Below, piece after piece: positions 1 through 7,146 of a stretch of DNA of 15,018 nt. A program made the translations under genes and the position numbers. Every line of letters begins with the position of its first letter. Position 1 is the first letter of the stretch. The notes under the pieces were generated by a model that saw nothing but the letters and a program-made list of their open reading frames with translations, was not told the DNA's origin and searched no databases. This DNA comes from JACKLD01 sp049297695 (GTDB lineage Bacteria; Pseudomonadota; Alphaproteobacteria; UBA2136; UBA6156). The DNA lies in the NCBI GenBank assembly GCA_049297695.1, contig JBAQUT010000006.1:1-15018 (forward strand), given 5' to 3'.

Positions 1-37
1 GCCAGTAACCGTTCGACAGATACAGATGAGGGGGGGT

Positions 38-82
38 TGAGGGGGCGAAGCCCCCTCACGCCGTAAGGCGTCATTCCAGGGA
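38..82 (+). repeat. Composite palindromic repeat, copy R1 (modules A-B-D)
   Basis: Two adjacent hairpins are visible. Module A pairs 38-46 with 50-58 (tgagggggc / gccccctca, loop gaa). Module B pairs 59-62 with 67-70 (cgcc / ggcg, loop gtaa). They are followed by cgtcattccaggga (69-82), which recurs at 12291-12304. Modules A and B recur at about 5315, 11363 and, inverted, 12416. No T-run follows, so this is a dispersed repeat rather than a standard terminator. The rest of 1-255 upstream of sdhA is non-coding, and I see no convincing promoter in it. Confidence 0.85.
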
Positions 83-255
83 GCACGGCCCCGCAAACAA
101 TCCAGATACCCCCAACGCTCCCGCCGCGCGCAACCTGGAACCCAGTGCAGGTATTTCACAAGGCCTTAAAAAACTTTAGCGAAATAAAGAGATTTAGCCA
201 TAGTGACATTCTCCCAAGCTCGCGCTAACGTGCTGCCAGCAACAAGAGAACACAC

Positions 256-1962
256 ATGATCCAACACGACATCCTCATCATCGGCGCCGGTTTGGCAGGC
301 ATGCGCGCCGCCTTTGAAGGCATTACCGCCGGCCTCAACACCGCCGTCATTTCCAAAATCCACCCGCTGCGCAGCCACAGTTGTGCGGCGCAAGGGGGCG
401 TCAACGCCGCCATCAACCCCAAAGATAACTGGCGCCACCACGCGTATGATACGGTGAAAGGCGCCGACTACGTGGGCGACCAAGACAGCATCGATCTGAT
501 GTGCTCCGAAGCCCCCCAAGCCGTGCTGGATATGGACGCCATGGGCTGCCCCTTCTCCCGCGAAGCCGACGGCACCATCGCCCAACGCCCCTTTGGCGGC
601 CAAAACTTTGCCCGCACGGCCTACGCGGCCGATCGTACCGGCCACGCCATGCTCCACACCCTGTGGGAGCAAACCATCAAATACGGCACCACGGTGTATG
701 ATGAATATACCTTGCTCAAACTCACGAAAGACGGAAACCGCGTCAGCGGCGCCATCGTGATGGACATCAAAACAGGCCAACTCCACCACATCAACGCCAA
801 AGCCGTGTGCTTGGCCACGGGGGGCTATGGCCGCCTGTTTGCCAGCAATACCAACGCCATGACCAACACGGGCGATGGCATTGCCCACGCCATGCGCGCA
901 GGCGCCCCGGCGGCTGATCTTGAGTTCGTGCAATTCCACCCCACGGGCCTCAAATCCAGCGGGATTCTCATCAGCGAGGGCGTGCGCGGCGAAGGTGCCT
1001 ACCTCATCGGTGCCGACGGCAAACGCTTCATGCAAAAATACGCTCCCAACAAACTGGAACTCGCCAGCCGCGACGTGGTGAGCCGCAGCATGATGACCGA
1101 AATCAACGCGGGCAACGGCACCGATGGCGCGGTGTTCCTCGACGTCCGCCACTTGGGACGCGACCTTATTCTGGAACGCCTCCCCCAAATCCGCCAACTG
1201 GCCATGGACTTTGAAGGGGTGGATCCCATCCACCAACCCATCCCCGTGCGCCCCACGTGCCACTACACCATGGGCGGCATCCGTACCGATAAAATGGGTC
1301 AAAGCATCACCGTCCAGGGCCTGTTTGCGGCGGGCGAAGCCGCGTGCGTGTCCGTCCACGGCGCCAACCGCTTGGGCGCCAACAGCCTGCTGGAAACCAT
1401 CGTGTTCGGCAAAATTACGGGCAAAGATATGGTGGACTTTGTCAAAAACCGCGAAGGCCGCGAGCGCCCCGCCAGCAACGGCACCGATCTCACCATGGTG
1501 CAAAGCAGCTTGGACGAACTGAAACGCCGCCCCACCGGCAAAGGCGCCACCAAACAGGCCGCCATCCGCACCGAACTCACTCAGGCTTTGCAAGAGAACT
1601 GCAGCGTGTTTAGGGATGCCAAACGGCTGGACCAAGCCATGAAAGCCGTCCAAAAAGCCAAGGCCGACTTCGCCAAACTGGCCATTGACGATAAGTCGGA
1701 TGCCTTCAACACCGATCTCATCACCGCGCTGGAGCTGGGCAACCTTATTTTGCTGGGCGAGGCCACGGTGAAAGCCGCCATTGAGCGTACCGAATCCCGT
1801 GGCGCCCACGCGCGGGAAGATTACCCCGAACGCGACGATGCCCACTGGATCACCCACATCACCAGCACCTACAACCCCAAAACGGGCGAAATCGATTTGG
1901 GCCGTGATAAAGTTCGTACGGTGGGCAACCCCGAATATACCCCCAAACCCCGCGTGTACTAA
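256..1962 (+). CDS. sdhA: Succinate dehydrogenase/fumarate reductase flavoprotein subunit
   Basis: This 568-residue protein is the FAD subunit that interconverts succinate and fumarate at the cytoplasmic face of the membrane, passing electrons to SdhB. Visible motifs: the dinucleotide-binding GAGLAG (about 10-15); RSHSCAAQGG with His41, the expected covalent FAD attachment residue; FHPTG with His228; ASRDVVSR with the probable catalytic Arg272; HYTMGG with His336; and HGANRLGANS with Arg372. It is slightly shorter than the roughly 590-600 residues I recall for the usual alphaproteobacterial SdhA, and the sequence around 50-120 does not read like that group. The start puts the FAD motif at the normal distance from the N-terminus; its ribosome binding site (aagaga) is weak. 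sdhB follows after 23 bases. Fumarate reductase is a possible alternative direction; sequence alone does not decide it. Confidence 0.95.
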   Translation: MIQHDILIIGAGLAGMRAAFEGITAGLNTAVISKIHPLRSHSCAAQGGVNAAINPKDNWRHHAYDTVKGADYVGDQDSIDLMCSEAPQAVLDMDAMGCPFSREADGTIAQRPFGGQNFARTAYAADRTGHAMLHTLWEQTIKYGTTVYDEYTLLKLTKDGNRVSGAIVMDIKTGQLHHINAKAVCLATGGYGRLFASNTNAMTNTGDGIAHAMRAGAPAADLEFVQFHPTGLKSSGILISEGVRGEGAYLIGADGKRFMQKYAPNKLELASRDVVSRSMMTEINAGNGTDGAVFLDVRHLGRDLILERLPQIRQLAMDFEGVDPIHQPIPVRPTCHYTMGGIRTDKMGQSITVQGLFAAGEAACVSVHGANRLGANSLLETIVFGKITGKDMVDFVKNREGRERPASNGTDLTMVQSSLDELKRRPTGKGATKQAAIRTELTQALQENCSVFRDAKRLDQAMKAVQKAKADFAKLAIDDKSDAFNTDLITALELGNLILLGEATVKAAIERTESRGAHAREDYPERDDAHWITHITSTYNPKTGEIDLGRDKVRTVGNPEYTPKPRVY

Positions 1963-1972
1963 GGCTTCAACC

Positions 1973-1977
1973 AGGAG
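1973..1977 (+). promoter_or_regulatory. Ribosome binding site of sdhB (decides the start)
   Basis: AGGAG lies 8 bases before the ATG at 1986. It is the best Shine-Dalgarno sequence near the gene, and I see no usable ATG, GTG or TTG just before the conserved domain (about residue 95). This supports translation of the odd Lys/Ala/Pro-rich N-terminus. Confidence 0.8.
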
Positions 1978-1985
1978 ACACCCCC

Positions 1986-3275
1986 ATGGCCCCCAAAAAA
2001 ACCACCAAAAAACCCGCCGCCAAATCTGCCAGCAAGGTAAAGGCGAAAGCCAAACCCGTGGTTAAAAAACCTGTCAAAGCAACTGCAAAAGTTGCCCCCA
2101 AGGCTAAACCAGTGGCCAAACCCGCTCCTAAAAAAATTGCTCCCAAAGCAGCACCCAAACCTCTCCCCAAACCCTCTACGACTCCTACCAAATCCCTCGC
2201 CACACCCGCCAAAATCCCAACATCTTCCAAGCCAGCTAAGGTTACAACCAACAACCAACAACGCACAACAACGTTCCGCGTTCTCCGTGGCACCGTGGTG
2301 GGCGGCCAACTGGTGCAAAAAACCCAAGAGTTCCAAGTCCCGTACGACACCTCCACCACCGTGCTCCTCGCGCTGGAATGGATCAAGGGCGAGCTGGACG
2401 GCACCCTCACGTTCCGCCGCTCGTGCCGCGCCAGCATTTGCGGCAGCTGTGGCATGGTCATCAACGGTAAAAGCCGCTTGGCCTGCAAAACCAAATTGAT
2501 GGACTTGGTGGACGGAAACGCCTCCAAAAACATCGCCCCCGCCGTGGGTGGGGTTATCGAAATCGCCCCCCAGCGCAACCAACCCGTGCTGAAAGACCTG
2601 GTGGTGGATATCGCCCCCTTCTACGACAAAGTGAAAGCCATACTCCCCTTCGTGAAAGAAGGCCCGGAAGCCGCCACCAGCGTGGACAAAGATAGTTTCA
2701 GTCAAGTGAACATGGTGTCCAACTGCATCATGTGCGGCGCGTGTTACTCGGATTGTACGGCGATGGTGGAAAACCCCGACTTTTTAGGCCCCGCAGCCCT
2801 TGCCAAAGCCTACCGCTTTGTGGCCGACCCCCGCGAAGGCCACAAAACCGAACGCCTGCAACAGCTGGTGGAAAAAAACGGCGTGTGGGATTGCACGCGC
2901 TGCAGCATGTGCATCGATGCCTGCCCCAAAGGCGTGGCCCCCATGGAAGCTATTCTCAAGCTCCGCACGCTGGCCATGCAGGCCCGCATCACGGGCAACG
3001 CGGGCGCCCGCCACGCCATGGCGTTCAAAACCGATATCGCCACGTGGGGCATCCTCAACGAGCCCTTCATGCTGCTCAAAACCCTGCGCTTGGGCATCCT
3101 TGGCCAACTGGGCAACGCGTGGAACTTGGCGAAAAAAGGCAAAATCCCCAACCCCTTGCCCTTCCACGAACGCCCGAACGGCCTGCACGAAATCAAAGCC
3201 ATCTACGCCGAACTGGCCAAAAACCCCATCGACGTGCAAACCAAAGCCGCCGATAGCGGCCCGGGGGCTGGCTAA
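1986..3275 (+). CDS. sdhB: Succinate dehydrogenase iron-sulfur subunit with basic N-terminal extension and extra cluster cysteine
   Basis: This 429-residue protein relays electrons from SdhA toward the quinone site. Residues 1-93 are almost only Lys, Ala, Pro, Thr and Val, resembling the disordered tail of histone H1-like proteins and unlike any SdhB N-terminus I know. The conserved part follows: a plant-type [2Fe-2S] ferredoxin domain with Cys147, Cys152, Cys155 and Cys167, then two cysteine motifs, Cys247/250/253/257 and Cys303/306/309/313. In classical SdhB the second motif is C-x5-C-x3-CP, with a non-cysteine at the position of Cys306. The full C-x2-C-x2-C-x3-CP motif seen here is the feature known from class E enzymes, which carry a second [4Fe-4S] cluster in place of [3Fe-4S]. 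The stop codon overlaps the next start by one base. SdhB identity is firm; the class assignment is inference. Confidence 0.93.
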   Translation: MAPKKTTKKPAAKSASKVKAKAKPVVKKPVKATAKVAPKAKPVAKPAPKKIAPKAAPKPLPKPSTTPTKSLATPAKIPTSSKPAKVTTNNQQRTTTFRVLRGTVVGGQLVQKTQEFQVPYDTSTTVLLALEWIKGELDGTLTFRRSCRASICGSCGMVINGKSRLACKTKLMDLVDGNASKNIAPAVGGVIEIAPQRNQPVLKDLVVDIAPFYDKVKAILPFVKEGPEAATSVDKDSFSQVNMVSNCIMCGACYSDCTAMVENPDFLGPAALAKAYRFVADPREGHKTERLQQLVEKNGVWDCTRCSMCIDACPKGVAPMEAILKLRTLAMQARITGNAGARHAMAFKTDIATWGILNEPFMLLKTLRLGILGQLGNAWNLAKKGKIPNPLPFHERPNGLHEIKAIYAELAKNPIDVQTKAADSGPGAG

Positions 3276-3775
3276 TGCAACTCCCTGCCGACCTCACACA
3301 CCAAAACTTCTTTGACAGCTTCATTAAAGGCATGGTTATAGTTGGCAAACATGACCTCGCATGGGATAAAATCAAAACCCGTGAAGGTGCATATAAACTC
3401 TATGAACTCATAGAAACAAAAGTTCAGACCCTTTCAAAATCCTCAACTAGGGAAGAATCTTTTCGCCATCTTGTCCGCATCCGCAACACATTACAACCTG
3501 GAACCATTGGCGCCTTCGATGGCCTTCGTGGAGAACTTCTCAATCGAACCTTAACCTTGGTTGAAATCTACGAAATGCTAGATGGCTGCCGCCATTACGG
3601 CTTCACAGTCTATCCCTCCAATGCCATACGTGAGCTGCAAAATCTCTCATCCGAAATGCTCCAACTCCTCGATGAATCCATCACCACATTCCTCGTCAAT
3701 CCCACACAATCCCTCCTCACCGTCCTAAATCCACCACAGCAAGGCTGGGATTCACCCATCTCACAAACACGATAA
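3275..3775 (+). CDS. Hypothetical protein, translationally coupled to sdhB
   Basis: The 166-residue product is not one I recognise. Its ATG shares a base with the sdhB stop (taatg), so coupled translation is likely. The sequence looks soluble and mostly helical, with no signal peptide, no membrane segment and no cysteine-rich CCG motif. It is therefore not an obvious SdhC, SdhD or SdhE anchor, although it sits where an accessory subunit could be. Its DNA is visibly richer in A and T than sdhA and sdhB, with many aaa, tct and att codons, which suggests a different origin or weak expression. It ends 70 bases before rpoN. A role in succinate dehydrogenase assembly would be a guess from position only. 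Confidence 0.75.
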   Translation: MQLPADLTHQNFFDSFIKGMVIVGKHDLAWDKIKTREGAYKLYELIETKVQTLSKSSTREESFRHLVRIRNTLQPGTIGAFDGLRGELLNRTLTLVEIYEMLDGCRHYGFTVYPSNAIRELQNLSSEMLQLLDESITTFLVNPTQSLLTVLNPPQQGWDSPISQTR

Positions 3776-3793
3776 CTGCCCACCCCCAGCTCA

Positions 3794-3823
3794 CCTAGCA
3801 CCCTAGCACCTAGCACCTCGCAC
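3794..3823 (+). repeat. Short tandem repeat (c)ctagcac
   Basis: Four head-to-tail units lie between the unknown gene and rpoN: cctagcac (3794-3801), cctagcac (3802-3809), ctagcac (3810-3816) and the variant ctcgcac (3817-3823). It could be slippage-prone DNA or a cluster of binding sites; nothing distinguishes these. Confidence 0.7.
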
Positions 3824-3830
3824 TTTCTCT

Positions 3831-3845
3831 TGGTACTATCCTTGC
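3831..3845 (+). promoter_or_regulatory. Sigma-54 (-24/-12)-like element touching the rpoN start
   Basis: TGGTAC-N5-TTGC matches the sigma-54 consensus TGGCAC-N5-TTGC except at one base. It has the invariant GG (3832-3833) and GC (3844-3845) at the correct spacing, and the next base is the A of the rpoN ATG. Transcription from it would begin inside rpoN near 3857, so it is more likely to act in autoregulation than as the promoter of full-length rpoN. A chance match is possible. Confidence 0.4.
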
Positions 3846-5273
3846 ATGAACAAACCATCCCTCCACCTCGCGCAGCGTCAGGAACTCTCCATGACCACCG
3901 AGCTGCGGGAGGCGATTGAGCTGCTGCAACTCTCCAGCTTGGAACTCACCAATCTGATTGCCACCGAACTGGCCGATAACCCCCTGCTGGAGCGCGAAAG
4001 CACCGACGACGACTGGGGCACGGCGGACGATGGCAGCAAGGAGGGCGACTGGGACGATACCTACGCCGCCGTGAGTGATGCTGGGCTGGATGGCCCCCTT
4101 GGCACCGCCAGCCACGGCAGCCCCGCAGGTAATGATGAAACAGGCTGGGAAGCCACCGCCCACAGCGCCCAAACCCTGCACCAACACCTGCTGGCCCAAC
4201 TGCACCACGCCACAGGCAGCACCTTGCTCCATAAGGCAGGAGCCTATCTCATCGACGCACTGGACGACGCCGGCTATCTCCGCACCACCATGGCGGAAGC
4301 CGCCGCCGCCCTGAACCTGCCGGAAAGCGTGGTGGACGACGCCCGCGCCCTCCTCCAAACGCTGGACCCCATCGGTGTGGCGGCCCGCGATTTGGCCGAA
4401 TGTCTCCGCCTCCAACTCCACAAGGCGGATAACCTCACCCCCGCCGCCGAAGCCTGTTTGATGCACCTGGATAAAGTCGCCGCGCGCGATTTGGCCTTCC
4501 TCGCCAAAGCAGGTCGCTGCTCCATGCAAGATGTGGCGGAAAGCATCATGGATATCCGCGCCTGCAACCCCCGCCCTGCCAGCGCCTTCAAACCTCCCCA
4601 CGGCGCCCCGCCCACGGCCCACGCGGTGCCAGATGTCATTGTGCAACCCGACGGCCACGGAGGCTTTACAGTGGAGCTCAACGGCCACGCCTTCCCCCGC
4701 CTGCTCATCCACCCGCCCATGAAGATTGAAGCCAAGGGGCCCAAAGTCAGCGCCCAACTCCAACAGGCCAAACAGTACCAAACCGAACGCCACGGCCGCG
4801 CCAAATGGCTGGTTGGCGCGTTAGAGCAACGGGCCACCAGCATCCTGAAAATCGCCAAAGCGATTGTCTCCGCCCAAACCCAGTTTTTGGAGGCTGGGGC
4901 CGAGTTCATGACCCCCCTCACGCTGCGGGAAATTGCCGAACGCGTGGGCGTGCACGAAAGCACCGTCAGCCGGGTCACCACGGGCAAATACATGCAAACC
5001 CCCTGCGGGGTTATGGAGTTCAAAACCTTCTTCGCCAGCGGCGTAGCCAGCACGGGGGGGCAGGTGGCCGTGGCCAGCCGCAGCGTGCAGGCCATCATCC
5101 AACGGTTGGTCAATGCCGAAAACCCCTCCAAACCCCTCTCCGACCAAGCGTTAGTCCAAATGCTCCAAGCCGAAGGGGTCGAAGTCGCCCGCCGCACCAT
5201 CGCTAAATACCGAGGTATCCTCAACATCCCCGGCACGGCAGAACGCAAGGTACGCGCCACCACACGCGCCTAA
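3846..5273 (+). CDS. rpoN: RNA polymerase sigma-54 factor
   Basis: At 475 residues it is near full length for RpoN, which directs RNA polymerase to -24/-12 promoters and needs AAA+ activators. The N-terminus has the Gln/Leu-rich region I (RQELSMTTELREAIELLQLS, starting near residue 11). An acidic stretch (about 55-75) corresponds to region II. The core-binding domain fills the middle. A helix-turn-helix (LTLREIAERVGVHESTVSRV) lies near 358-377, and the RpoN box ARRTIAKYR is at about 448-456. The first ATG keeps region I intact; no Shine-Dalgarno sequence precedes it. The lptB, hpf and ptsN genes usual around alphaproteobacterial rpoN are absent here: it lies between an unknown gene and a repeat. 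Confidence 0.96.
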   Translation: MNKPSLHLAQRQELSMTTELREAIELLQLSSLELTNLIATELADNPLLERESTDDDWGTADDGSKEGDWDDTYAAVSDAGLDGPLGTASHGSPAGNDETGWEATAHSAQTLHQHLLAQLHHATGSTLLHKAGAYLIDALDDAGYLRTTMAEAAAALNLPESVVDDARALLQTLDPIGVAARDLAECLRLQLHKADNLTPAAEACLMHLDKVAARDLAFLAKAGRCSMQDVAESIMDIRACNPRPASAFKPPHGAPPTAHAVPDVIVQPDGHGGFTVELNGHAFPRLLIHPPMKIEAKGPKVSAQLQQAKQYQTERHGRAKWLVGALEQRATSILKIAKAIVSAQTQFLEAGAEFMTPLTLREIAERVGVHESTVSRVTTGKYMQTPCGVMEFKTFFASGVASTGGQVAVASRSVQAIIQRLVNAENPSKPLSDQALVQMLQAEGVEVARRTIAKYRGILNIPGTAERKVRATTRA

Positions 5274-5306
5274 AGCTATAGTTAATCCTCTTTCGTTGAT
5301 GACGTG

Positions 5307-5440
5307 CAGGGGGTTGAGGGGGCGAAGCCCCCTCACGACGAAGTCGTCATTGCGAGCGTAGCGTGGCAATCTCCCAAGTTGCAAGTTGGGAGATTGCCGC
5401 GTCGGACGCGCTCTGCGCTTGCCTTCCTCGCAATGACGCT
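5307..5440 (+). repeat. Composite palindromic repeat, copy R2 (largest)
   Basis: Module A hairpin: 5315-5323 pairs with 5327-5335. Module B: 5336-5339 pairs with 5343-5346 (cgac / gtcg, loop gaa). Module C is a nested palindrome: outer arms gtcattgcgag (5346-5356) and ctcgcaatgac (5427-5437), inner arms ggcaatctcccaa (5365-5377) and ttgggagattgcc (5386-5398). Related sequences occur at R3 and R4. Translated, it gives the HCEE...ARNDD type of peptide often seen in spurious bacterial open frames, so module C resembles a widespread repeat type. No T-run follows. It lies just after rpoN in a gene-free stretch. Confidence 0.88.
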
Positions 5441-5497
5441 GATACGTTAAAGGGTCATCATCCCTGCAACCGTTTGTCCAATAAATTAGGAAAATGG

Positions 5498-5854
5498 CTA
5501 TACCTGCACAAGCTGGTATCCAAGCCCTTTCACATAATATGGGCGTAAACAAAGTTGACCATAACGCTGGGTCGATACAAGACACGTCACCACAACGTCC
5601 TGCACAAAGTGACGCATCATCCGCCATACACCTTGGGTTGGGTTGTTGGAATCCACATGAATGTTCACCACAACCCCCTCTTCCACGGCATGAATGTGCC
5701 ATCCAGTCCCCTCCGTACGCCAATGCCCTGGCCGAAGAGGTTCAGGAATAAAATGTACCTTCAAGCTTTCAAACACCTCACATGGCACAAACAGGTAAAC
5801 CTCCCGCAACAGATCCACACGTTGCAAAGTATAAACTTCAAACAAAGCCCACAA
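5498..5854 (-). CDS. Hypothetical protein, start uncertain
   Basis: An open frame of 118 residues on the minus strand starts at a TTG. The frame stays open further upstream to a stop near 5917 with protein-like sequence (IVHGDWKRWHRLKAHDRA), so the true start may lie upstream or the 5' end may be broken. The composition (Val, Leu, Trp, His, Glu) looks more protein-like than the opposing frames. No family is recognised. It would be the last gene after the XRE regulator and phosphatase-family gene on the same strand. Its end overlaps a small interspersed repeat, which lowers confidence. Confidence 0.4.
   Translation of the reverse strand: MWALFEVYTLQRVDLLREVYLFVPCEVFESLKVHFIPEPLRPGHWRTEGTGWHIHAVEEGVVVNIHVDSNNPTQGVWRMMRHFVQDVVVTCLVSTQRYGQLCLRPYYVKGLGYQLVQV
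5500..5519. repeat. Small inverted repeat of the IPAQAGIQ/WIPACAG type
   Basis: Arms atacctgc (5500-5507) and gctggtat (5512-5519) pair with one mismatch around the loop acaa. Read in frame it gives PAQAG on one strand and IPACAG on the other, a signature familiar from short interspersed bacterial repeats. It overlaps the end of the hypothetical minus-strand frame. Confidence 0.45.
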
Positions 5855-5946
5855 GGCCCTATCGTGGGCTTTCAGTCTGTGCCAGCGCTTCCAATCACCA
5901 TGTACTATGGCTTTTTATGCCAACGCGTACCAAACAGGCTGACACC

Positions 5947-6675
5947 TTAAATACGGGTAATCTCCCCCACCACCCCCATATGGTCACTCACCCCGCCCAC
6001 CAGCCGCACATCGGTGGCCTTATAAGCAGGCGTGGTGAACAACCCATCCACCATATAATCTTTGATTGTAGCCCCCGCCCGATGCAAGGTTTTATCAATG
6101 CTATTCATGTAATGAGGCGGTATATTATCCTTATAAACCTCTGCCAACCGCGCAAACGTCTCTTTCCCTCGAGGCGCGTTAAAATCCCCGCACAGCACCA
6201 CATTCCCCAAACCTTGTAATTTCTCCAACATAACGGTGCAAGCTGAACGTTGGTTATCATCAACCTCGCCGTCGGGCGTCCACACAAAATGGGTTGTCAC
6301 AATCCTAGTCCCACCCACATCAGCACTTAACAAACTGTAACGGCTGGTGGCTACCTTGCTTTCGGGCGTTGTGGTGTCAAAAACATCCCGTCCCGTTCCT
6401 TCTCCCGCATAGGGTATAACATGCACCTTTTCCAAAGGCGCTTTGCTCCAAATCCCTTGTCCCATAACAACCTGTGCGCGCCCTTCGGGCGAAACTCCAT
6501 GCACCGTCAATGGCGCAAACGCACGGTACGCATACCCAAGTTCGGCCGCCAAGCGGGGCGCATCTTCCTCATAAAGCTCCTGCAAACACACCACATCCGG
6601 CTGTTCCGCCTTCACCCACGGCATCCACCGCGCATAATGCCGGTCACGTTCAATGTTGATGGAAATCAGTTTCAT
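5947..6675 (-). CDS. Endonuclease/exonuclease/phosphatase (EEP) family protein
   Basis: The 242-residue protein has the metal-dependent phosphodiesterase fold shared by exonuclease III, DNase I-like and inositol-phosphatase enzymes. Visible active-site elements in order: SINIE (Asn7), LQE (Glu33), TTHF (His129), GDFN (Asp164 and Asn166), a late Asp in YMVDGL (210), and the closing SDH (230-232). No signal peptide is evident, so it is probably cytoplasmic. The substrate cannot be told from sequence; nucleic acid and small phosphodiesters are both possible. The ATG lies 8 bases after the stop of the XRE regulator, indicating one transcript. It is not part of the usual ybeY-metK neighbourhood, so it may be a local addition. 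Confidence 0.88.
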   Translation of the reverse strand: MKLISINIERDRHYARWMPWVKAEQPDVVCLQELYEEDAPRLAAELGYAYRAFAPLTVHGVSPEGRAQVVMGQGIWSKAPLEKVHVIPYAGEGTGRDVFDTTTPESKVATSRYSLLSADVGGTRIVTTHFVWTPDGEVDDNQRSACTVMLEKLQGLGNVVLCGDFNAPRGKETFARLAEVYKDNIPPHYMNSIDKTLHRAGATIKDYMVDGLFTTPAYKATDVRLVGGVSDHMGVVGEITRI

Positions 6676-6683
6676 ACCCCACC

Positions 6684-7088
6684 CTACTTCTCTTCGGGCT
6701 TGTCTTTCAAGCTTTTCATCATGTCCACCATGCTTTTCCGCAGGTGTTCGGGCAGAGCGTAATAGGCTTTCAGCAAGGCAATGGTCTCACGGCTGGTCAG
6801 CACGTCGTCGTCCATGTCCACCTTGTCTTCGGCCACTTTGCGGTGCAAAACCTCGGCCTCGGGGAAAAAGAACGATTCCCTCACCCCCAACGCCCGGGCA
6901 ATCAAACTCAAACGGCTCCCTCCTACGCGGGCGCCTTTTTCATACTTTTGCACCATCTGGAAACTCACGCCCACGGCATCCGCCAGCTGTTCTTGCGTCA
7001 TGCCTACCAACAGGCGGCGCTGGCGCAGCTTTTGCCCCACATGCACATCCACAGGGTGGTTGACGGTTTTGACCATGGTCAGTTTCAT
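6684..7088 (-). CDS. XRE-family transcriptional regulator (PraR/PhrR-like)
   Basis: From the ATG at 7088 the product is 134 residues. The segment HPVDVHVGQKLRQRR is followed by a Cro/CI-type helix-turn-helix (about 28-50, GMTQEQLADAVGVSFQMVQK) and then YEKG, a pattern typical of alphaproteobacterial PraR/PhrR-like regulators. The C-terminus (100-127) is a helical segment commonly seen in these proteins. A TTG at 7112 would add 8 residues and an ATG at 7076 would remove 4; I chose 7088 for its ATG and a weak ggac upstream. The gene is separated from lnt by 195 bases that hold repeated operator-like sites, so it probably has its own promoter and may control itself. Confidence 0.88.
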   Translation of the reverse strand: MKLTMVKTVNHPVDVHVGQKLRQRRLLVGMTQEQLADAVGVSFQMVQKYEKGARVGGSRLSLIARALGVRESFFFPEAEVLHRKVAEDKVDMDDDVLTSRETIALLKAYYALPEHLRKSMVDMMKSLKDKPEEK

Positions 7089-7146
7089 AGCACAGTTGTC
7101 CGATGAATACAATCATTTGTTGTAAGATAAAGGAGAGAATCGACGT

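Noticed and set aside
1..30. tRNA 3' end suggested by gttcga at 11-16
   Set aside because: The following bases do not form a T-arm or acceptor stem, and no CCA end is present.
38..58. Module A hairpins as intrinsic terminators
   Set aside because: None of the four copies is followed by a T-run, and the same unit appears upstream as well as downstream of genes. A repeat is the better reading.
166..1857. Long open frame antisense to sdhA
   Set aside because: It mirrors the codon structure of sdhA, is rich in Gly, Ala and His, and shows no family motif. The opposing frame is an unmistakable flavoprotein.
5494..5751. Plus-strand 85-codon frame beginning MAIPAQAGIQ
   Set aside because: The beginning is the translation of an interspersed repeat, and the remainder is antisense to the more protein-like minus-strand frame.
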